Notes: generated by a model not told the origin, from the sequence alone. A stretch of DNA of 19,171 nt from Prevotella sp. UBA2746 (GCA_002353555.1 DEJO01000023.1:220-19390), one strand, 5' to 3'; shown: positions 6,895 to 14,416, counted from the stretch's first letter. Made by a program: numbers and translations.

Positions 6895-9800
6895 ATGAGA
6901 GAAAAAAGAACTATCGATTGTTTTCTGCCTTGTACCGACAAGGCGGTAGCAGAAAAGACGCTGGTGCAACTGCGTCAGAGCAAGGTAGTACATCATATCT
7001 GGTTGCTGGTGACGGAGGACTTTGCCGCCAAGGAGGAAGAGCCCGAAGGGTGCAAGTTCCTGTTGAGCGACGGAGCGTTTTCGTCTGCGACCATGACGGC
7101 GATGGCTCAGCATACAACGGCTGAGTATGCGTTGTTCTATATGAAGTCGTCGCCTCTGACCATCGGCTATCAGGCATTGGAACGCATGGTGCGCGTGGCG
7201 GTAGATACCGATGCACAGCTGCTCTACAGCGACCGCTACTCAGTGGAGGGCGGCAAGGTGGTGAAGCATCCCGCCATAGACTACCAGGCAGGCAGCATCC
7301 GTGACGACTTCGACTTCGGGTCGCTGGTGCTCATCAGCAGCAAGTCGCTGAAGGAGTGGAAAGGAGGCAGCTGGCGCTTTGGCGGCTGGTACGACCTGCG
7401 GCTGTACCTGAGCAGGGTAGGGCAGGTGGTCCATCTGAATGAATACCTGTATACCGAAGAGGAACTGGACTTGCGCAAGAGCGGCGAGAAGCAGTTCGAC
7501 TACGTGAACCCGCGCAACCGTGAGGTGCAGGTCGAGATGGAGCAGGTGGCTACGGAGCATCTGCGACAGGTGGGTGCGTTGGTAGACACGTCATCCTATG
7601 AGCAACCCGACTTCAACGAGCAGGACTTCGCAGTGGAGGCTTCGGTCATCATTCCTGTCTACAATCGTGAGAAGACCATTGCCGATGCCGTGAAGAGTGC
7701 GTTGGAGCAGCAGACCAGTTTCCCCTTCAACGTCATTGTAGTGGACAACCACTCTACTGATAGGACGACGGAGATTCTTCATCAATTGGCAATTGATAAT
7801 GGACAATTGACAATTGACAATTCACAATTCACAACGAACAGCAAGGACGTTCAATCTTCAATCTTCAATGTTCAATCTCCACCAGAGCTCGTTCATATCA
7901 TCCCTGACCGTACGGACTTGGGCATTGGCGGATGCTGGAACCGTGCCATCAACGACCCGCGTTGCGGACGCTTTGCCGTGCAGTTAGACTCCGACGACCT
8001 GTATTCGTCGCCTCACACGCTGCAACAGGTGGTAGATGCCTTCTACAGTCAGCAGGCAGCAATGATTATAGGTTCATATCGCATGTGCGACTTCGACCTG
8101 AATACGCTGCCGCCAGGCATGATAGACCATCGCGAGTGGACCGACGAGAACGGTCCCAACAACGCCCTGCGCATCAACGGACTGGGTGCTCCCCGTGCCT
8201 TCTTCACTCCGTTGGCAAGGCAACTGAAGTTTCCCAATACCAGCTACGGCGAAGACTATGCTATGGGGCTGGCGTTCAGCCGCCGCTATCGCATAGGACG
8301 TATCTATGACGAGTTGTACCTCTGCCGCAGGTGGGGTGGCAACAGCGATGCCGCCTTGAGCATCGAGCGTGTGAACCAGAACAACCTGTACAAGGACCAG
8401 TTGCGCACAATAGAGATACGGGCACGCCAGCAGTTGGCTAAGGGCGTGCTCGACATCGAGGCAGAGAACAGCTTGCAACGCTTTTTCAACCGCCAGCTGG
8501 AGGTGTGGGACGATGCCGCACAACGTTTCCGCGACCTGCGCAACGTGCAGGTGCGCCCGTTAGACGAGCGAGACGACTGGCGCGTACAGTATAATCCTGC
8601 CCGCATGGTGAGCACAGGTGCCCGCATCGATGCCAAGTCGATTGCGGAGCGTCCCTGTTTCCTCTGTGCAGAAAACCGTCCGCAGGTGCAGATGACGAAG
8701 GTAACCGATGGCGATTATGAGCTGTTGGTGAATCCGTTCCCCATCCTGCCCGTACACTTCACCATACCCTCGCTCAGGCATCAGCCCCAGCGCATACTGG
8801 GCAACTATGGCGAGATGCACCGTCTGCTGGAGCAATATCCTGAGCTGATGGTTTTCTACAACGGTGCAAAGTGTGGAGCCAGTGCTCCCGACCACCTGCA
8901 TTTCCAGGCAGGAACGAGCGGCATGCTGCCGCTGCAGCAGGCTTGGCCGAGGCTGAGCAGGCAGCTGGAGGTGTTGTCGGCACTGAACGACGATGAGTAT
9001 ATCGCGCTGATACTTGAATACGGTTGTCCTGCCTTCCTCATCCACAGCACCACCGCCCACGGCGATGAGCAGCTGTTCCGGCGCCTCTATGAGGTGATGG
9101 ACGGTCAGATGGCGACCGCACCGGGCGAGGAGCCTATGATGAACATCATCTGCTGGCGCACGGGCGACGAGTTCCTGTCGGTGGTGTTCCCTCGCCGCAA
9201 GCATCGTCCCGACTGCTATTATGCACAGGACGAGACGCAGCTGATGGTGAGTCCGGGTGCGATAGACATGGCAGGACTGGTCATCACGCCGCGCAAGGAA
9301 GACTTTGAACAGCTTACCGCCGAGCGCATGGCAGCCATCTTGCAGGAGATATGTATCACGCCGGAGCAGGTGCAACAGATCAAAAAACAACTGGAGGGAC
9401 GGCCTTTGGGTGTAGAGCAGTCGTCAACGCTGCGTTACGAGCAAGAGCCAGAGGTGAGCGTGGGCATCGTCAGCGCCCAGAAGATACGCTTCCGACTGAA
9501 CAAGCCCTACCTGGCAAAAGGTGCGGAGATAGAGGGCGAGCAGCTGGTGGAGTTCTCAGAAGGCGGCATCCTGTGGAACGGAGCGCAATACCGTGAGCTG
9601 AAGTTCATCCCGCAGAGCAGCGACGCCTCGTTCTCGCTGGCTGACGTGACGATAGGTGTCAACTTCCACTGGGAGCGTAAGGAGACGCAGACCTTTCAGG
9701 GAGCGTTGCGGCTGGTGGTAGACTCCGACCACATCTGTGCCATCAACGTGCTGCCGGTAGAGCAGTATCTCGTCAGCGTCATATCGAGCGAGATGAGTGC

Positions 9801-10722
9801 CACGTCGTCGTTGCAGCTGTTGAAGGCGCATGCCGTCATCTCCCGTTCGTGGCTTTTGGCGCAGATGGAGAACCGCAGCAAGAAGGAGAATGGCAACAAC
9901 GGCTTCTTCTCGTTTATCAAGAAGGACGATGAACTCATCCGTTGGTATGACCGTGAAGACCATGTCATCTTCGACGTCTGTGCCGATGACCATTGTCAGC
10001 GCTATCAGGGCATTACGCGTGCCACCAACCAGCATGTGGCAAAGGCGGTAGAGGAGACGCGCGGCGAGGTGCTCTTGTCGGAAGGCGACATCTGTGACGC
10101 CCGCTTCTCCAAGTGCTGCGGTGGCAGGACGGAGGAGTTCCAATACTGTTGGGAAGACCAGCCGAAGCCCTATCTGGTGTCGGTGGAAGACCCGTTCTGC
10201 CACACGAAGGATGTGAAAACCATCTCGCAGGTGCTTAACGACTACGACCAGGAGACCACCGACTTCTATGAGTGGACGGTGAGGTACACCGCCGATGAGC
10301 TCTCAGCCATCGTTGCCGACAAGCTGAAGATGGACTTCGGGCGCATCGTCGACCTGATACCGTTGGAGCGTGGCAAGAGCGGGCGCATCAGCCGGCTGAA
10401 GATTGTGGGCGAGAAGCGCAGCTTCATCATAGGAAAAGAACTGGAGATACGCCGTGCGCTGAGCGAGAGCCACCTGCTGAGCAGCAACTTCGAGGTGGAG
10501 AAAGTCTTCAAGAACTCTCCGCTCGACCAAGGGTCGCTTGCAAGGCAAGAACCTTCATCCTTCAACCTTCAACCTTCATCTTTCATCCTTCACGGCAAAG
10601 GCTGGGGGCACGGAGTGGGATTATGCCAGATAGGTGCTGCCGTGATGGGCGAGAAGGGTTATCGTTACGATGACATCCTGCTTTATTACTATAAGAATTC
10701 AGAAATCAAGAAAGTATATTAA
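6895..10722 (+). CDS. three-domain fusion: family 2 glycosyltransferase, HIT-like DUF4922, SpoIID/LytB domain
   Basis: The product has 1275 residues. Residues 1-245 are an unassigned N-terminal region, possibly a degenerate glycosyltransferase-like domain. Residues 249-510 are a GT2 domain: ASVIIPVYNREKTI, the metal/nucleotide motif DSDD (365-368) and GED (452-454). Residues 560-835 are DUF4922, with PCFLC (587-591) and HLHFQAG (667-673); the latter fits the HxHxQ signature of GalT/Ap4A-phosphorylase-type HIT proteins. Residues 850-1275 are SpoIID/LytB, the lytic transglycosylase fold that cuts peptide-stripped peptidoglycan. Its likely catalytic Glu is Glu966 (SSEMSA), with Cys1029 and Cys1034 (CADDHCQRYQG) at the usual metal site and GKGWGHGVGLCQIGA near the end. 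No signal peptide or membrane segment is visible. Two repeat-derived inserts lie at residues 296-330 and 1206-1232. The stop is 2 bp before the AmpG-like gene. The domains are recognised; the overall reaction is unknown. Confidence 0.88.
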   Translation: MREKRTIDCFLPCTDKAVAEKTLVQLRQSKVVHHIWLLVTEDFAAKEEEPEGCKFLLSDGAFSSATMTAMAQHTTAEYALFYMKSSPLTIGYQALERMVRVAVDTDAQLLYSDRYSVEGGKVVKHPAIDYQAGSIRDDFDFGSLVLISSKSLKEWKGGSWRFGGWYDLRLYLSRVGQVVHLNEYLYTEEELDLRKSGEKQFDYVNPRNREVQVEMEQVATEHLRQVGALVDTSSYEQPDFNEQDFAVEASVIIPVYNREKTIADAVKSALEQQTSFPFNVIVVDNHSTDRTTEILHQLAIDNGQLTIDNSQFTTNSKDVQSSIFNVQSPPELVHIIPDRTDLGIGGCWNRAINDPRCGRFAVQLDSDDLYSSPHTLQQVVDAFYSQQAAMIIGSYRMCDFDLNTLPPGMIDHREWTDENGPNNALRINGLGAPRAFFTPLARQLKFPNTSYGEDYAMGLAFSRRYRIGRIYDELYLCRRWGGNSDAALSIERVNQNNLYKDQLRTIEIRARQQLAKGVLDIEAENSLQRFFNRQLEVWDDAAQRFRDLRNVQVRPLDERDDWRVQYNPARMVSTGARIDAKSIAERPCFLCAENRPQVQMTKVTDGDYELLVNPFPILPVHFTIPSLRHQPQRILGNYGEMHRLLEQYPELMVFYNGAKCGASAPDHLHFQAGTSGMLPLQQAWPRLSRQLEVLSALNDDEYIALILEYGCPAFLIHSTTAHGDEQLFRRLYEVMDGQMATAPGEEPMMNIICWRTGDEFLSVVFPRRKHRPDCYYAQDETQLMVSPGAIDMAGLVITPRKEDFEQLTAERMAAILQEICITPEQVQQIKKQLEGRPLGVEQSSTLRYEQEPEVSVGIVSAQKIRFRLNKPYLAKGAEIEGEQLVEFSEGGILWNGAQYRELKFIPQSSDASFSLADVTIGVNFHWERKETQTFQGALRLVVDSDHICAINVLPVEQYLVSVISSEMSATSSLQLLKAHAVISRSWLLAQMENRSKKENGNNGFFSFIKKDDELIRWYDREDHVIFDVCADDHCQRYQGITRATNQHVAKAVEETRGEVLLSEGDICDARFSKCCGGRTEEFQYCWEDQPKPYLVSVEDPFCHTKDVKTISQVLNDYDQETTDFYEWTVRYTADELSAIVADKLKMDFGRIVDLIPLERGKSGRISRLKIVGEKRSFIIGKELEIRRALSESHLLSSNFEVEKVFKNSPLDQGSLARQEPSSFNLQPSSFILHGKGWGHGVGLCQIGAAVMGEKGYRYDDILLYYYKNSEIKKVY
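7780..7884 (+). repeat. AT-rich short-period repeats in frame in the GT2 domain
   Basis: Within the fusion gene this stretch consists of CAATTG / ACAATTGA / CACAATTC units, followed by TTCAATCT-like octamers (7850-7879). It encodes about 35 residues rich in Asn, Gln, Ser and Asp (HQLAIDNGQLTIDNSQF...). It sits between the VVDNHSTDRTTEIL strand and LVHIIPDRTDLGIGG, where GT2 enzymes normally have a loop of about ten residues, so it looks like an in-frame insertion into a loop. Confidence 0.8.
10519..10592 (+). repeat. in-frame palindromic repeat element, copy 2, with heptamer tail
   Basis: Positions 10519-10563 encode PLDQGSLARQEPSSF, 13 of 15 residues identical to the insert in the sigma-54 activator (2174-2218). 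Two abutting perfect 13-nt palindromes are present: CGACC-AAG-GGTCG (10524-10536) and CTTGC-AAG-GCAAG (10537-10549). They are followed by about six 7-bp units of the form CTTCAWC (10553-10592). Because 7 bp is not a multiple of 3, the tail encodes a 7-residue repeat, PSSFNLQ/PSSFILH. It interrupts the SpoIID/LytB domain just before its GKGWGHG motif. Confidence 0.88.
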
Positions 10723-10724
10723 AG

Positions 10725-12002
10725 ATGAAACAGAGAAACCCGTGGGCATGGGTGCCCACATTGTATTTTGCAGAAGGACTGCCCAATGTGATCGTCATGA
10801 CGGTTGCTGTGGCGATGTATATGCAGTTAGGAATGAGCGATACCGAGATAGCCTTCTATACTGGTTGGCTGGGATTGCCGTGGGTCATCAAGCCCTTTTG
10901 GAGCCCGTTTGTAGACTTGTATAAGACGAAGCGCTGGTGGGTGCTCACGATGCAGTTGCTGCTGGCTTCGTCATTGGGTGGCGTAGCCTTTACGCTGAAC
11001 GCCAGCTTCTGGTTTCAGGGCACGATGTTCTTCTTCTTCCTGATGGCGTTTTCGAGTGCTACCCACGACATTGCAGCCGACGGTTTCTACATGTTGGAGC
11101 TGGACAGCCACAAGCAGGCTTGGTTTGTGGGCATCCGAAACACGTTCTATCGCATTGCCGTCATCTTCGGACAAGGCATCCTGGTGCCTGCCGCGGGTAT
11201 GTTGCAACTGATGTTCCGTAATCAGAAAGCCTACACGTGGAGTCTCGTCTTCTACGGGCTGGCAGGCCTCTTCCTTGCCATCTGGCTCTATCACGGCATG
11301 GCGATGCCTAAGCCTGACGACCGTAAGAACGATGCACGTACAGCCGGTGAGGTGCTGCGGGGCGTATGGGAGATGCTCGTCACGTTCTTCCAGAAGCTGC
11401 CCGCCAAGCGCATGGTCTTTGTCTTGCTGTTTCTCTTGTTCTACCGCTTTCCGGAAGCTATGCTGACGAAGATGACCACCACTTTCCTGATGCGCCCCAA
11501 TTCTGAGGGCGGGCTGGGACTGTCTCCGCAGGAATACGGCCTCTCCTACGGTACGATAGGACTCATCGGACTGCTGCTTGGCGGTATCGTGGGCGGTATG
11601 CTGGCGAGCCGTGACGGACTGAAGCACTGGCTGTGGCCGTTTGTATGTGCCATCACGCTGCCCGACATCGTCTATGTCTACATGAGCTATGCCGTTCCCT
11701 CCAACCTGTGGGTCATCAGCGGCTGCCTCTTCGTCGAGCAGTTTGGCTACGGACTGGGCTTCACCGCCCTGACGCTCTATATGCTCTACTTCAGTCAGGG
11801 CGAGTTCAAGACCTCACACTATGCTATCTGCACCGGCTTGTCCTACCTCGGCCTGATGTTGCCGGGCATGTTGTCGGGCTGGCTGAAGGATGCCGTCGGC
11901 TACCGCACCTTCTTCATCATCGTGATGTTCCTTTGTGTCATCACCTTCCTTGTGACGGCTTTCATCAAGATTGACCCGGAGTTTGGAAAGAAGAAAGAGT
12001 GA
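10725..12002 (+). CDS. AmpG-like major facilitator superfamily transporter
   Basis: This is a 425-residue inner-membrane protein with about 12 hydrophobic segments. The opening (NPWAWVPTLYFAEGLPNVIV, then GWLGLPWVIKPFWSPFVDLYKTKRWW) is the AmpG signature: an N-terminal YFxxGLP helix and a PWxxKPxWxPxxD loop. AmpG imports GlcNAc-anhydroMurNAc muropeptides during cell-wall recycling; members with other substrates exist. Further family-like motifs are SSATHDIAADGFYMLEL (a pattern resembling the usual TQDIAxDA) and FGYGLGFTALTLYMLYF. The start is 2 bp after the stop of the fusion gene, so the two are co-expressed. That pairing with a SpoIID/LytB domain, which makes anhydro-sugar ends, supports a wall-fragment or related sugar substrate (inference). 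No drug-efflux motif was noted. Confidence 0.85.
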   Translation: MKQRNPWAWVPTLYFAEGLPNVIVMTVAVAMYMQLGMSDTEIAFYTGWLGLPWVIKPFWSPFVDLYKTKRWWVLTMQLLLASSLGGVAFTLNASFWFQGTMFFFFLMAFSSATHDIAADGFYMLELDSHKQAWFVGIRNTFYRIAVIFGQGILVPAAGMLQLMFRNQKAYTWSLVFYGLAGLFLAIWLYHGMAMPKPDDRKNDARTAGEVLRGVWEMLVTFFQKLPAKRMVFVLLFLLFYRFPEAMLTKMTTTFLMRPNSEGGLGLSPQEYGLSYGTIGLIGLLLGGIVGGMLASRDGLKHWLWPFVCAITLPDIVYVYMSYAVPSNLWVISGCLFVEQFGYGLGFTALTLYMLYFSQGEFKTSHYAICTGLSYLGLMLPGMLSGWLKDAVGYRTFFIIVMFLCVITFLVTAFIKIDPEFGKKKE

Positions 12003-12096
12003 ACATGCCGTTTCATACCAGACGTAAGCAAGGTGAACATGAAAACAGGACGCAAGGCATGAATAATAGGATAAAAGGTTAAAAAGTATACAATTC

Positions 12097-12128
12097 TTTG
12101 TGTAATGCGGATTTTGTTTGTAATTTTG
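12097..12128 (+). promoter_or_regulatory. promoter of the STAS-Rel-HD operon
   Basis: TTTG (12097-12100), 20 bp, then TAATTTTG (12121-12128) gives a full Bacteroidetes-type promoter. Initiation near 12135 leaves a leader of about 22 nt before the STAS start codon. The 154-bp spacer after the transporter gene shows no clear terminator, so read-through from upstream is possible. Confidence 0.75.
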
Positions 12129-12156
12129 TGCCTGCAAAACTTATAAGTAACAACAA

Positions 12157-12462
12157 ATGAACACAACGATTAAAGAACAGGAAGGCAATCTGATTGCCAT
12201 TCTTGAAGGGCGACTTGACACGGCTGCTGCCAGTCAGACGGAAAAAGACTTGAAGCCGTTAGCCGACTGTGAGGGTCGTGACATCATTCTCGACTGCACA
12301 GACCTGAAGTACATTTCTTCGAGCGGCTTGCGCCTCTTCCTCAACATTCTGAAGACTGCAAAGGCCAAGGGCAGCCACGTCTATATTACGGGGATGAGCG
12401 ACAGTATTCGCAGCGTCTTCGCCATGACAGGATTTATCAACCTCTTCGAATTCAAATCATAA
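12157..12462 (+). CDS. STAS-domain anti-sigma-factor-antagonist-like protein
   Basis: The product is 101 residues long, a single STAS domain of the SpoIIAA/RsbV size class. The core DCTDLKYISSSGLRLFLNIL (about 46-64) matches the family pattern D-x-x-x-L-x-x-x-x-SSGL. Ser56, directly before the Gly, is in the position phosphorylated in SpoIIAA. In classical partner switching such a protein binds an anti-sigma kinase and is controlled by its phosphorylation. No HATPase kinase, PP2C phosphatase or sigma factor lies in the window. It is the first gene of an operon with its own promoter and stands 48 bp before a Rel-family synthetase gene, so it may regulate alarmone enzymes rather than a sigma factor (inference). 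Confidence 0.9.
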   Translation: MNTTIKEQEGNLIAILEGRLDTAAASQTEKDLKPLADCEGRDIILDCTDLKYISSSGLRLFLNILKTAKAKGSHVYITGMSDSIRSVFAMTGFINLFEFKS

Positions 12463-12510
12463 CCATTGTCAGTCTTTCTCTCGTGAGAGACAATAAAAGA
12501 AGCAAGGCGG

Positions 12511-13611
12511 ATGGATTTTCAATTAGACGCACACGGCGAGGAGCTACTGGCGCAATATCGCGAAAAGCTTCCCCTCTTCCAGCGTATACAGCAACTGGCC
12601 GTGAATCAGGTGCACGAAGCGCTCGGTCAGCAAGGCATTTACGTCACAGCTGTCGAAAACCGCATCAAGACCGAGAAGTCGCTGGCTGGTAAGCTGGAAC
12701 TGAAAGGCTCGAAGTACCGCACGCTATATGATGTGACGGACATCTTTGGCATACGCATCATCACCTTCTATGCCGACGACGTAGACAAGGTGGCGGCAAT
12801 CGTGAAGCGCATCTTCGACGTTGACTGGAACGAGTCGGTAGACAAGCGCAAGCTGCACCAGCTGAACAGCTTCGGATACAACTCCCTGCACTACATCTGC
12901 CGGTTGCCCAAGACGGTCGTTGACGACCCGGAGGCTCCGGAACTCAACGATATACGCTTCGAGATACAGATGCGCACGGCGTTGCAGCACGTATGGTCGA
13001 CGATAGAGCACGACACGGGCTACAAGAGCGACGTACAGATACTGCCCGAATACCGCCGGCAGTTCAGCCGCCTGGCAGGTATGCTGGAGCTGGTAGACGA
13101 TGAGTTCAGCCGCCTGCGCAACTCACTGACCGACTACCGGCGGCGCATGCAGGCGCTCGTGGCATCGGGCAAGCTCGACGAGGTGCACCTCTCTATCGAC
13201 ACCTTCCGCAGCTACCTGCAAATGAAGCCCTTCGACCGGCTGAACGAACGCATCGCCGCCGTCAACCAGGCAGAGATATTCCCAGCCCTGCTCATGCCCT
13301 TCCTGCCCATCTTGCAGTCGTTCGGGCTGAAAACGCTGGGCGACGTCGAACGCTTTGTCGCCGACAACTCTGACGATGCCTACCAGCTGGCGGTGTCGGG
13401 ACTTGCACTGACCGACATCGACATCATCTCCAAGAGCATCGGCTTGCAGAACCTCTGCTTCGTCCACGTGCTGAAGAGTGGTGGCGGCAGGGCTGCGCTG
13501 AAGAAGATTTTCGACATGATCAACGGTGAGGAAGACGGCAACATGATGCTTGCCGACATGCTGATGGAGCAAGCCCGTACACTATCCTTTATGCAAAAGT
13601 CTGCGTCATGA
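12511..13611 (+). CDS. RelA/SpoT-type nucleotide pyrophosphotransferase with unique C-terminal region
   Basis: The protein has a RelA/SpoT synthetase domain (about residues 20-175) but no HD, TGS or ACT domain, so it is not a long RSH enzyme. Conserved elements are the ATP-site RIKTEKSL (51-58), DIFGIRI with Asp77 as probable metal ligand, the guanine-site FGYNSLHY (121-128), and EIQMRTALQHVWSTIEHD (151-168) with Glu151. The catalytic set therefore looks intact. The C-terminal half (about 180-366) starts with a helical RRQFSRLAGMLELVDDEFSRLR and has no recognised domain, making it longer than typical small alarmone synthetases. Its stop overlaps the start of an HD hydrolase gene (ATGA, 13608-13611). 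It could make (p)ppGpp or (p)ppApp, or be a toxSAS-like toxin; the sequence does not decide. An AAGGCGG stretch precedes the ATG. Confidence 0.88.
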   Translation: MDFQLDAHGEELLAQYREKLPLFQRIQQLAVNQVHEALGQQGIYVTAVENRIKTEKSLAGKLELKGSKYRTLYDVTDIFGIRIITFYADDVDKVAAIVKRIFDVDWNESVDKRKLHQLNSFGYNSLHYICRLPKTVVDDPEAPELNDIRFEIQMRTALQHVWSTIEHDTGYKSDVQILPEYRRQFSRLAGMLELVDDEFSRLRNSLTDYRRRMQALVASGKLDEVHLSIDTFRSYLQMKPFDRLNERIAAVNQAEIFPALLMPFLPILQSFGLKTLGDVERFVADNSDDAYQLAVSGLALTDIDIISKSIGLQNLCFVHVLKSGGGRAALKKIFDMINGEEDGNMMLADMLMEQARTLSFMQKSAS

Positions 13612-14192
13612 AAAAGTATATAGACAGTACCCTGCTCGACAGAGCCATCTGCTTCGCCGTGAAAGCCCATGCCAACACCGAGCGACGCGAGAAAGGATTC
13701 CCCTATATCGTGCACCCGTTGGAGGCTGTAGCCATCGTTGCCACGATGACAAACGACCAGGAGTTGCTGGCGGCAGCGGTGCTTCACGACACCGTAGAGG
13801 ATACCGACACGACCGTCGAGGAGCTCAGGGCGCTTTTTGGCGAACGTGTTGCCGACTTGGTAGTGATAGAGAGCGACGTGGAGGTAGAGGGGATGACGCA
13901 CGACGAGAGCTGGCAGATACGCAAGCAGGCGGCTATAGACCGTCTGGCGGCAGCCTCCCGCGAGGCCAAGATGGTTGCACTTGGCGACAAGCTCTCTAAT
14001 ATGCGTGCCATTGCTCGTGACTATGCCGAGATGGGAGAGGCCGTGTGGCAGAAGTTTGCCGTCAAGGAGAAGGCTCCCCACGCCTGGCACTATCGCGGAC
14101 TTGCCGCTTCGTTGTCAGAACTGAAAGACACGTTTGCCTATCAAGAGTTCGTCACCTTATTAAATAAAGTATTTCCTTTGAAGGGGAGTTAA
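13608..14192 (+). CDS. MESH1-like HD-domain small alarmone hydrolase
   Basis: This is a stand-alone HD domain of 194 residues resembling the hydrolase half of Rel/SpoT and animal MESH1, which remove the 3'-pyrophosphate of (p)ppGpp. Visible residues are RREKGFPYIVHP with His36, LHDTVEDT with His60-Asp61 and Glu64-Asp65, and the late metal/substrate site LGDKLSNM with Asp127 and Asn131. All expected catalytic positions are present. The start overlaps the stop of the Rel-like synthetase by 4 bp, so the two are made together. The pair is in effect a split SpoT, or a toxin with a detoxifying hydrolase. The last four codons (AAG GGG AGT TAA) are already the first unit of the 11-bp tandem array that follows. 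Confidence 0.9.
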   Translation: MKKYIDSTLLDRAICFAVKAHANTERREKGFPYIVHPLEAVAIVATMTNDQELLAAAVLHDTVEDTDTTVEELRALFGERVADLVVIESDVEVEGMTHDESWQIRKQAAIDRLAAASREAKMVALGDKLSNMRAIARDYAEMGEAVWQKFAVKEKAPHAWHYRGLAASLSELKDTFAYQEFVTLLNKVFPLKGS

Positions 14193-14367
14193 AAAGGAGT
14201 TAAAGGGGAGTTAAAGGGGAGTTAAAAAGGAGTTAAAGGGGAGTTAAAGGGGAGTTAAAGGGGAGTTAAAAGGGAGTTAAAAAGGAGATAAAAGGGAGTT
14301 AAAAAGGAGATAAAAGGGAGTTAAAAAGGAGTTAAAGGGGAGTTAAAGGGGAGTTAAAAGGACGTTA
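14181..14367 (+). repeat. 11-bp tandem array, 17 units
   Basis: Seventeen head-to-tail copies of AARRGGAGTTA (mainly AAGGGGAGTTA, AAAAGGAGTTA and AAAGGGAGTTA; two copies have ATA for TTA, and the last unit is AAAGGACGTTA). Each unit carries an AGGAG-like core plus TTAA and is about one helical turn long. The first unit contains the stop codon of the HD hydrolase gene. The same word (GGGGAGTTAAAAGGA) occurs at the rlmN stop (5351-5365, minus strand). Confidence 0.95.
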
Positions 14368-14407
14368 GTTTTTATCAGTTGTGAAATCTATCGTCCTTTT
14401 AACTCCC
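14349..14407. repeat. 16-bp inverted repeat at the array turning point
   Basis: GGGAGTTAAAAGGACG (14349-14364) and its perfect reverse complement (14392-14407) flank a 27-nt unique loop. From here rightwards the GGAGTTAAA words appear on the opposite strand, so both convergent genes (the HD hydrolase and aguB) have the same repeat words in the sense direction after their stops. It may act as a bidirectional terminator, though neither side has a T-run. Confidence 0.75.
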
Positions 14408-14416
14408 TTTTAACTC

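Noticed and set aside
8560..9390. A 276-codon open frame on the minus strand opposite the fusion gene
   Set aside because: It lies wholly inside the well-supported plus-strand gene, has no recognisable motif and no promoter, and long antisense frames are common opposite GC-rich codons.
12003..12096. A terminator after the AmpG-like transporter
   Set aside because: I found no convincing stem followed by a T-run in this stretch.
13380..14090. A 236-codon minus-strand frame opposite the Rel and HD genes
   Set aside because: It is antisense to two coupled genes with intact catalytic motifs and has no family signal of its own.
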